From contig CAXMUH010000047.1 in assembly GCA_964196565.1 (NCBI GenBank), positions 1 through 42,129 of the forward strand: a DNA stretch of 42,129 bases, given 5' to 3'. Below, in pieces: positions 1 to 6,426 of this stretch. Position 1 is the first letter of the stretch. Every line of letters starts with the position of its first letter. This DNA comes from 2-12-FULL-42-15 sp964196565 (GTDB lineage: Bacteria > Pseudomonadota > Gammaproteobacteria > Coxiellales > Coxiellaceae). The notes below the pieces were generated by a model that saw nothing but the letters and a program-made list of their open reading frames with translations, had not been told where the DNA came from and did not search any database. Made by a program: the position numbers and the translations under genes.

Positions 1-173
1 TGACGCGCAAAGCTCGCGAAGGTTATTATAGGCGCAAAGGGTCACTGTCATCCCAGCGAAAGCTGGGATCTCTTGAGTTAAGCGCTAAATTAATGAGATT
101 CCTGCAAGCGCCGGAATGACGAAGTCTAAAAAATCTTTGCGCCTTTCATTAGCTTCGCGAGCTTTGCGCATCA
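1..173. repeat. MITE-like element with about 40-bp terminal inverted repeats
   Basis: Bases 1-40 and 134-173 are near-perfect inverted copies; the best stretch, GCGCAAAGCTCGCGAAG, is identical in both arms. The interior (about 48-125) is itself a palindrome-rich block beginning GTCATCCCAGCG and ending GGAATGACGAAG, related to the copy at 42056-42115. No ORF is present. The window begins within one or two bases of the arm, so the true left edge may lie outside. The layout suggests a non-autonomous mobile element or a compound of two repeat families; mobility is inferred. Confidence 0.6.
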
Positions 174-179
174 AACGCG

Positions 180-212
180 CTTAATATTTTCTTAAGCCCC
201 CACTGTTATGCT
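180..212 (+). promoter_or_regulatory. PmrA-like box plus extended -10 upstream of the NTPDase gene
   Basis: Bases 180-199 read CTTAATATT, two bases, then CTTAAGCCC. This fits the tandem PmrA half-site pattern known from Legionella and Coxiella (cTTAATATT-N2-cTTAATATT, i.e. TTAA-N7-TTAA): the first half-site matches fully, the second only in cTTAA. Nine bases further on is an extended -10, TGtTATGCT (204-212). Placing an activator box where a -35 would sit suits an activator-dependent promoter. That PmrA acts here is inferred; a pmrA gene is not in this window. Confidence 0.45.
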
Positions 213-247
213 GTTATCTTTGGATTCTATATTACTGGGAGTTTATT

Positions 248-1345
248 GTGTCAAAAAATTATTTTATTGCTTCTACTGTTTTATTATCCATTTCATTTGC
301 ATCACTTGCTGCCAATGAGGTAGCCATCGTTGATGCTGGCTCGACCGGCTCGCGAATATCGATCTATCAATATCATTCAACAAACGAAGGTAAGTTGCCA
401 ACGTTAACATTAGAATATTCGAATAAAGTCAAACCCGGTTTAGAAAGCTTTGCTAAAGATCCTGCTGGTGTCGCAAATTATATGAAAACACTTATTGGTG
501 ATCATAATCAAAATAAAGCAGAATTTTATTTAATGGGTACAGCGGGTATGCGTATGCTATCTCAAGATGCACAAAATACAATTTACACTGCAGTCAAAAA
601 TTATCTAAACGCGAATACTCAGTTTGACGTTAAAACCATTGCAACGATTCCTGGAAAATGGGAAGGCGCTTTTGATTGGATTGCTGCGAATTATTGGCAG
701 CAAACGTTATTTTCAGACAATTCTGTGGGTGTGTTAGATATGGGTGGCGGTTCGGTCGAAATCGCTTACAAAGCTTATGCGCCATCAGCAGATACGGTTA
801 GTTTTAATTTGGCGGGTCAACCATTCACGGTATATAGCCGAAGTGATTTAGGTCTGGGTTTAAATTCAGCGATCGGTCAATATTTAAATGATGCGAATTG
901 TTTCCCGGTTAATTATTTATTGCCAGATGCACAAAAAGGCAGTGGGCATTCAGCTCTGTGTCGAGATGATTCACTTTCACTGACTAATACCGTTCATCAC
1001 GTTAATTTGCCCGCTTTAAATATTCCAGCTCACATGCCGTTTGTTGCTATTTCCGGATATTACTACACTGCAAAAGCGTTGGGCCAGACAGGAACTTTTA
1101 CCGAACAATCATTGCATCAAGCAGCAGCGGGATTTTGTGCGACAACATGGGGTGAGTTGAAGAAACTTCATCCAAATGATGCGTATCTACAAGGTTATTG
1201 TTTTAACGCTTCATTGATTGATGGGTTGTTAACTCGCGGTTACAATTTTTCTGCGACTAAACAATTTGAGTCAACAAATAGTATTGGCGGTCATGATTTG
1301 AATTGGACCACGGGAGCGATTCTGTATCATCTTGAGAATAAGTAA
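248..1345 (+). CDS. Secreted nucleoside triphosphate diphosphohydrolase (GDA1/CD39 apyrase family)
   Basis: Predicted exported apyrase that removes gamma and beta phosphates from NTPs and NDPs. All apyrase conserved regions are visible: ACR1 IVDAGSTGSR (27-36), ACR2 MGTAGMRML (96-104), ACR3 GKWEGAFDW (136-144) with the probable catalytic Glu139, ACR4 VLDMGGGSVEIAY (162-174) and a C-terminal W..GA (353-357). Residues 1-21 form a signal peptide (cleavage near SLA-A), and four Cys (218, 238, 297, 318) could form two disulfides as in periplasmic or secreted enzymes. The GTG start is supported by GGGAG seven bases upstream. The family is typically eukaryotic but is known in Legionella, where a homologue contributes to intracellular growth. 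The gene stands alone between repeats. Family assignment is firm; substrate preference and final location are inferred. Confidence 0.93.
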   Translation: MSKNYFIASTVLLSISFASLAANEVAIVDAGSTGSRISIYQYHSTNEGKLPTLTLEYSNKVKPGLESFAKDPAGVANYMKTLIGDHNQNKAEFYLMGTAGMRMLSQDAQNTIYTAVKNYLNANTQFDVKTIATIPGKWEGAFDWIAANYWQQTLFSDNSVGVLDMGGGSVEIAYKAYAPSADTVSFNLAGQPFTVYSRSDLGLGLNSAIGQYLNDANCFPVNYLLPDAQKGSGHSALCRDDSLSLTNTVHHVNLPALNIPAHMPFVAISGYYYTAKALGQTGTFTEQSLHQAAAGFCATTWGELKKLHPNDAYLQGYCFNASLIDGLLTRGYNFSATKQFESTNSIGGHDLNWTTGAILYHLENK

Positions 1346-1420
1346 AGGTTAGGTTTCTTGGGCTTTTGCGTACCAAATGGAAAAGGGTATAGTCATAAAA
1401 GCTAAAAAAATTTTATTTTT

Positions 1421-1597
1421 ACTCAATGCGTTTGGAAATTAGGCCTTTTAGCATGGGCTTTGACATTGGTAGCCTTGACTTTTTGGCTAAAAAGCCGCTC
1501 GAAGATGTTTTCTCTTACGCGGCGGCGCAGCGTAAGAGTGTCCATTTATACGTAGCACCTTAAAGCTTTAAGAACCTAATTTCCAAACGCTTTGAGT
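1421..1597. repeat. Palindromic dispersed repeat, family A copy 1 (short form)
   Basis: Outer arms 1421-1443 and 1575-1597 are inverted copies (GCGTTTGGAAATTAGG on the left) with one mismatch. The middle contains CTTACGCGGCGGCGCAG followed at once by CGTAAG. The left half is about 90% identical to 10291-10384, and the right half (ATACGTAGCACCTTAAAG onward) matches 16751-16795. Copies 2 and 3 have an extra core of roughly 50 bases inside the GCGGCGGCGC arms that is missing here. This element makes up most of the 277-base gap between the NTPDase gene and the next gene. Confidence 0.75.
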
Positions 1598-1622
1598 GTA
1601 ACTAAATAATCAAAGCCAGCAA

Positions 1623-2294
1623 TTAATTCGACGCTTTCGAGTTAGCCATATACTGAATTTTACCACCCTTATCTCCAGGTGTGCCTAATGGATAATAAGT
1701 AAAATGATAGGGGCCAACGCTTTGGATTTTGCCTGCGCTGCCGGATTGTTGGTTATAATAATTCGTAGCGGTCATATCACTTTCAGGATAATACGTTAAC
1801 AGGACTTTGCCAATGGCGTGCACTTTCCCGCTCGTACCATTACCATTGATACATCTTCTTTTTGTATAAACCGCAGCAATTTGATTTTGCAGTTCGCGTG
1901 TTCGCTTTGAAAGCGCATTGGGTGTGGGTATACCATTACCAGAACCTTGGGATTGATAAAGATGGCTTTGTTGGCAGCTGTAATAACTTATATGGATATC
2001 ATTAATGCTGGTTACTTGTTTGCTATGGCGATTAATTAAGCTTGGGGCTTGGTAAGTGATATTGGGTTTAGCCGTCTTGATAACATTAGATGCATGCTTT
2101 TGTGCAAGCGCAATGAGCTTTCCTTTTGGGCCCACAGTCAGTCGAACGTTGTTGATGGTAACTTTAATACCATTTAAGTTGCCATGGCTGATGATGGGTT
2201 TAATCAGAGTGTTTTCATTGGCGGCCATAGCATTACTAAAGGATGCTAGAGCGGAGCAGGCAACAAGAATGGCGGCGCAAAGTGTTCTAAACAT
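1623..2294 (-). CDS. Exported protein of unknown function with a duplicated C-terminal motif
   Basis: I do not recognise this family. The chosen start, ATG at 2294, is 12 codons inside the longest frame. It is preceded by AAAGGAGA at good spacing and begins a clear signal peptide (MFRTLCAAILVACSALASFS, cleavage near AMA-A), giving 223 residues. The mature part is polar and Lys/Asn/Ser/Tyr-rich, with two Cys (in YSCQQ and RRCING) that could pair. Near the C terminus a unit of the form GK-hydrophobic-x-hydrophobic-G, then TYYP, occurs twice about 35 residues apart (GKVHAIG..LTYYP and GKIQSVG..FTYYP), suggesting a small tandem repeat domain. The gene is monocistronic, convergent with the NTPDase gene and divergent from tRNA-Leu. 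Function unknown. Confidence 0.7.
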   Translation of the reverse strand: MFRTLCAAILVACSALASFSNAMAANENTLIKPIISHGNLNGIKVTINNVRLTVGPKGKLIALAQKHASNVIKTAKPNITYQAPSLINRHSKQVTSINDIHISYYSCQQSHLYQSQGSGNGIPTPNALSKRTRELQNQIAAVYTKRRCINGNGTSGKVHAIGKVLLTYYPESDMTATNYYNQQSGSAGKIQSVGPYHFTYYPLGTPGDKGGKIQYMANSKASN

Positions 2295-2400
2295 ATTCAA
2301 ATTCTCCTTTAATGGAAGCTTAATGATCATAGTAACTAATTTGTTTGCAAATGCCTAGTCAGGAGTGGGGGTGACAGAATATCGCTTAATTACATAAGAC

Positions 2401-2429
2401 TTGTGAATTTATGCTATTTGGTGTTCAAT
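2401..2429 (+). promoter_or_regulatory. Candidate sigma70 promoter for tRNA-Leu (and possibly tig)
   Basis: TTGTGA (2401-2406) and TTCAAT (2424-2429) are separated by 17 bases and followed by a GC-rich stretch near the expected start site, about 40 bases before the tRNA. Each hexamer matches consensus at four of six positions. Between this promoter and the tRNA lies an imperfect palindrome around CATATG (about 2436-2478). Confidence 0.35.
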
Positions 2430-2476
2430 AAGACCCCTTAACCTGGGTTGAGCATCATATGCACTCCAGGGTTTAA

Positions 2477-2561
<85 letters not shown>

Positions 2562-2591
2562 ATAACACATTAATATAATGGGGTAAAGTTT

Positions 2592-3926
2592 ATGGCACAG
2601 TCGTCAACGCTCGAAAAACTAGAGGGCTTAAAAAGACGAATTGATATCACAGTTCCGGCTTCAACAGTTGATCAAGTATATAATCAGAAGATTCAAAAGG
2701 TTGCAAATACAGCCAAAATTGATGGTTTCCGACCTGGAAAAATACCGCAAAAAGTTATTCAGAAGCAATTTGGCAGCAGTATTCTTATTGAGGCTGCTCA
2801 GGAATTGATACAATCCAGCTTAATGAGTGCTGTTGAAGAGCACAAGCTGCAAATTGCCGGCACCCCTTCAGTCACTCCGAAAGAATTAAAACCTGGTCAG
2901 GCGCTTGAGTTTAGCGCTGAGTTTGAGGTTTATCCTGAAATTAGCTTAGCTGATATGGCTGAGGTTAAGCTGTCGCGTCAAGTGCTTGAGTTAAAAGATG
3001 CAGATATTGATAAAATGCTCGAAACTTTGCAAAAACAACATGCAGAGTGGGTCGAGGTCGAACGCGAAGCAGCTAATGGCGATCGTGTGTTGATTGATTT
3101 TGAGGGCTTTATTAATGGTGAAGTTTTTGAAAATGGTTCAGCTAAAGATTTCCAACTTGAGCTTGGATCAAAGCAAATGATTCCTGGTTTTGAAGATGGT
3201 CTTATCGGCGTTAAGTTTGCTGATGAGCGTGAAATTACCTGTGCATTTCCGATGGATTATCCAAAAAATGAACTTGCTGGTCAAAAAGCCACATTTAAGA
3301 TTCACGTTAATAAAGTGTTGGCACCTAAAATGCCAGAGATTAATGATGAGTTTGCTAAAAAGATTGGTGTTGAGGGTGGCGTTTCAGCTTTAAGAAAAGA
3401 TGTTGAAAAGAACATGGTTAGCCAAGTGCAGCAAATGCTTAAAGACAAACTCAAAAAAAATATGATGGATAAACTTTTAGACCTTAATACTGTCACAGTT
3501 CCAACATCTCTAATTGATAATGAGATCGAACATTTGCAACAATTGGCTAAGCAGCAAATGGGTGAAAATGCAAATAAAATGCCGGATAATCTTTTCCCGC
3601 GTGCTCATTTTGAAGATCAAGCTGCGCGTCGTGTGAGCTTAGGTCTAATATTAGGTGAAGTTATTAAACAGCACCAACTTAAAGTAGATGGTCAAAAAGT
3701 TAGAGAGCGAATTGAACAGATTGCAGCGGTTTACCACGATCCAGCACAAGTGGTAAATTGGTATTACAATAACAAGCGCATGTTGGCTGAAGTTGAATCG
3801 GTTGTACTTGAAGACCAAGCAGTGGAAAAATTACTTAAAAAATGTCAAACCGAAGATAAAAAAGTGAGTTATGATGAAGCGATTAAGCCGCCACAAGAGG
3901 TAGGTAAAAAAGCAGACAAAGCGTAA
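2592..3926 (+). CDS. tig: Trigger factor, ribosome-associated chaperone and prolyl isomerase
   Basis: Binds the ribosome near the exit tunnel and assists folding of nascent chains. The N-terminal ribosome-binding signature GFRPGKIP is at residues 45-52; a central FKBP-type PPIase domain spans about 155-245 (VLIDFEGFINGE, MIPGFEDGLIG); the C-terminal helical substrate-binding arms follow. At 444 residues it is slightly longer than the E. coli protein, with a Lys-rich end. The start ATG follows a weak Shine-Dalgarno (TGGGGT), 30 bases after the tRNA-Leu gene. It heads the tig-clpP-clpX-lon proteostasis block; clpP follows after 173 bases, so separate transcription is possible. Confidence 0.97.
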   Translation: MAQSSTLEKLEGLKRRIDITVPASTVDQVYNQKIQKVANTAKIDGFRPGKIPQKVIQKQFGSSILIEAAQELIQSSLMSAVEEHKLQIAGTPSVTPKELKPGQALEFSAEFEVYPEISLADMAEVKLSRQVLELKDADIDKMLETLQKQHAEWVEVEREAANGDRVLIDFEGFINGEVFENGSAKDFQLELGSKQMIPGFEDGLIGVKFADEREITCAFPMDYPKNELAGQKATFKIHVNKVLAPKMPEINDEFAKKIGVEGGVSALRKDVEKNMVSQVQQMLKDKLKKNMMDKLLDLNTVTVPTSLIDNEIEHLQQLAKQQMGENANKMPDNLFPRAHFEDQAARRVSLGLILGEVIKQHQLKVDGQKVRERIEQIAAVYHDPAQVVNWYYNNKRMLAEVESVVLEDQAVEKLLKKCQTEDKKVSYDEAIKPPQEVGKKADKA

Positions 3927-4099
3927 TTTATCTGTAACTACTCAGTCGCGGCGTGATAAGCACTTCAACTTTCTTTGATGGAGTGGAGTAATTGGGTTTA
4001 TTTTTGTGATGTATTGCGACATAATTTAACATAAGAAATCTTGATTGCTTGCGGCCGAGTTATTGAAGTTGCTGCTAATTTAACAGAAGGAATAATTGA

Positions 4100-4690
4100 A
4101 TGAGTACACTAGTACCAATGGTTGTCGAACAAAGTTCTCGAGGTGAGCGTTCTTATGATATTTATTCGCGTTTATTAAAAGACCGAATTATCTTTTTATG
4201 CGGAGAGGTTGAAGACCATTTGGCCAACCTGGTGATTGCTCAACTCTTGTTTCTCGAATCTGAAGATCCAAAAAAAGATATTAGTCTATATATTAACTCT
4301 CCAGGTGGCGTGGTTTCATCTGCAATGGCTATGTATGACACCATACAATTTATAAAGCCTGATGTGAGCACTTTATGTGTGGGCCAGGCTGCGAGCGCTG
4401 GGGCTTTATTGCTCGCCAGTGGTGCAGCAGGTAAACGTCATGCATTGCCGCATTCGACAATTATGATCCATCAGGTTTTGGGAGGTTACCAAGGTCAGGG
4501 TTCAGATATTCAGATTCATGCCTCACAAACTAAGCTGGTGGGTGATCGACTGAATAGCATTATGGCAAAGCATACTGGTAAGGACATCTCAGAGGTCGAA
4601 AAAGACACTAATCGTGACTATTTCTTGACCGCCAAGGAAGCAGTTGAGTACGGTTTGATTGATTCAGTACTTAGCACACGCGAATCATAA
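4100..4690 (+). CDS. clpP: ATP-dependent Clp protease proteolytic subunit ClpP
   Basis: Serine peptidase that forms the tetradecameric chamber working with ClpX (and ClpA if present). The catalytic triad is intact: Ser99 in GQAASAG, His124 in IMIHQ, Asp173 in NRDYFLTA. The 196-residue length is standard, including a short N-terminal propeptide region. The start is supported by AGAAGGA eight bases upstream. clpX lies 328 bases downstream beyond a GC-rich palindromic patch and a candidate promoter, so clpP and clpX may be separately expressed. Confidence 0.97.
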   Translation: MSTLVPMVVEQSSRGERSYDIYSRLLKDRIIFLCGEVEDHLANLVIAQLLFLESEDPKKDISLYINSPGGVVSSAMAMYDTIQFIKPDVSTLCVGQAASAGALLLASGAAGKRHALPHSTIMIHQVLGGYQGQGSDIQIHASQTKLVGDRLNSIMAKHTGKDISEVEKDTNRDYFLTAKEAVEYGLIDSVLSTRES

Positions 4691-4697
4691 AAATGAA

Positions 4698-4818
4698 AAA
4701 TCCCCGCGTGCCAAAGCGGGCGGGGTATTCTTATTAGGATTTCGCCTGCGCGGGGGACCCTAAGCTGCGGCGAGCATTCGCTTGCCCCCCTTAAGAATCC
4801 CCATCGCGCAAGGAAAAT
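4698..4818. repeat. GC-rich multi-hairpin intergenic element
   Basis: This occupies much of the 328-base clpP-clpX gap (4691-5018), which contains no convincing gene. Hairpins visible: CCCGC/GCGGG (4703-4707 with 4716-4720), GGCGAGC/GCTTGCC around ATTC (4769-4786), and flanking partly inverted GGGGTATTCTTA and TTAAGAATCCCC. It is much more G+C rich than its surroundings. It resembles REP-type palindromic elements; the first hairpin could also attenuate or end clpP transcription, though no T-run follows. Confidence 0.5.
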
Positions 4819-4904
4819 CAATAACTTACTAGTTAATATGTGATTAAATTAGTGGGGATTTCAGATGGTATTAAGCTGTTACTTATTCCAATGAGCTGAT
4901 AACA

Positions 4905-4933
4905 TTGAAAACAAGAGTGTTTGACCTTATCTA
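4905..4933 (+). promoter_or_regulatory. Candidate promoter for clpX
   Basis: TTGAAA (4905-4910), a 17-base spacer, then TATCTA (4928-4933), about 85 bases before the clpX start. The -35 is good (five of six) but the -10 is poor. No clear heat-shock (sigma32) promoter was recognised. Confidence 0.3.
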
Positions 4934-5018
4934 CTAGATAGGGTTTTGTGACCCGGCCGTAGGCTGGGTGTGTCCGTTTAGAGGGCTGTGTGCTCTAAGT
5001 AAGTGAGGAAATGATTGT

Positions 5019-6278
5019 ATGAGTGAAGATAAGCCGCAAATTTTACATTGCTCTTTTTGTGGAAAGAGTCAACACGAGGTCCGTAAGTTAATCGCAGGTC
5101 CTTCCGTGTTTGTTTGTAATGAGTGTGTTGATTTATGCAATGATATCATTCGAGAAGAAGAATTAGCACAAGCTGTTGAATCACAAAAAAAGCTACCCAC
5201 TCCGCAAGAAATTCATCAGCAGCTTAATGAATATGTCATTGGCCAAGATTATGCTAAAAAAGTTTTATCAGTCGCGGTATATAATCATTACAAAAGATTA
5301 AATAATCGTGTTGGCGATGATGAAGTTGAGTTGGGTAAAAGTAATATTTTATTAATCGGGCCGACCGGCTCAGGAAAAACCTTATTAGCGCAAACGTTAG
5401 CCCGTCTTTTAAATGTGCCCTTTGCAATTGCGGATGCGACCACATTAACCGAAGCCGGTTATGTGGGCGAAGACGTTGAAAATATCATTCAAAAATTACT
5501 ACAAAAATGTAATTATGATGTTGAAAAAGCAAAAAGCGGAATTATTTATATTGATGAAATCGATAAGATATCTCGTAAAACAGATAGTCCATCCTTAACG
5601 CGTGATGTTTCTGGTGAAGGAGTGCAGCAAGCCTTGTTAAAATTAATCGAAGGCACAGTCGCGGCAATTCCACCACAAGGAGGGCGCAAGCATCCGCAAC
5701 AAGAATATTTACAAGTTGATACATCCAATATTTTATTTATTTGTGGCGGCGCATTTGCTGACCTACATAAAATCATTCGCCAACGAAGCGATAAAAGTGG
5801 AATTGGTTTTTCTGCCGAGGTTAAAGAGAAAGAAGAGACGAATAGCGCTGAGGTCATGAAAGAGGTTGAGCCAGAAGATCTAGTGAAATATGGTTTAATT
5901 CCGGAATTTATTGGGCGACTCCCAGTATTGGCTGTGCTTGATGAATTGGATGATGCTGCATTAGTTAGAATTTTGACTGAGCCAAAGAATGCATTGACTA
6001 AGCAATATGCGAAGTTATTTGAGCTCGAAGGTGTCGAGATTGAATTTCAAGTTGAGGCATTACATGAGATTGCCAAGCGTGCCATAGAGCGTAAATCGGG
6101 TGCGCGTGGCTTGCGTTCCATAGTTGAGCATATTTTGTTGGATCTTATGTATGAATTACCGTCCCTTAAGAACTTGAAAAAAGTTATAATTAATGAGGAT
6201 GCGATCACATCTGGGGCTCAACCGGTCTATATTTACGAAGAAGAGCCAGATCAGGTCAAAAAGACGGCCTCAAAGTAA
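5019..6278 (+). CDS. clpX: ClpX, AAA+ unfoldase subunit of ClpXP
   Basis: Unfolds substrates and feeds them into ClpP. The N-terminal zinc-binding domain has the four Cys at 11, 14, 33 and 36. The Walker A motif GPTGSGKT is at 114-121 and Walker B IIYIDEID at 185-192. The pore-associated GGRKHPQQEY lies at 231-240, and the IGF loop that docks on ClpP is present at 272-274. The 419-residue length is typical. The start ATG is preceded by GTGAGGAAATG. It sits between clpP and lon as in most gammaproteobacteria. Confidence 0.98.
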   Translation: MSEDKPQILHCSFCGKSQHEVRKLIAGPSVFVCNECVDLCNDIIREEELAQAVESQKKLPTPQEIHQQLNEYVIGQDYAKKVLSVAVYNHYKRLNNRVGDDEVELGKSNILLIGPTGSGKTLLAQTLARLLNVPFAIADATTLTEAGYVGEDVENIIQKLLQKCNYDVEKAKSGIIYIDEIDKISRKTDSPSLTRDVSGEGVQQALLKLIEGTVAAIPPQGGRKHPQQEYLQVDTSNILFICGGAFADLHKIIRQRSDKSGIGFSAEVKEKEETNSAEVMKEVEPEDLVKYGLIPEFIGRLPVLAVLDELDDAALVRILTEPKNALTKQYAKLFELEGVEIEFQVEALHEIAKRAIERKSGARGLRSIVEHILLDLMYELPSLKNLKKVIINEDAITSGAQPVYIYEEEPDQVKKTASK

Positions 6279-6296
6279 GCAATATATTAGTTAGCG

Positions 6297-6302
6297 TATA
6301 AT
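6297..6302 (+). promoter_or_regulatory. Perfect -10 hexamer upstream of lon
   Basis: TATAAT lies in the clpX-lon gap, about 125 bases before lon. No matching -35 hexamer was found at 16-18 bases, so this would need an activator or is fortuitous. Confidence 0.25.
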
Positions 6303-6426
6303 AGAGCGGTTTGAGCAGTATACTGTTGGAATTCGTTTTTACTATAGGCTATGGTTTTAATAGGGTAGTTAGCTATTTAAGTGCATTAGCTGGCCTACAA
6401 CGATTAATGGTAATAACAGCGTGATA

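Noticed and set aside
2056..2358. Plus-strand 100-residue open frame opposite the exported protein
   Set aside because: It is antisense to a gene with a good signal peptide and ribosome-binding site, and it has no ribosome-binding site of its own or recognisable motif.
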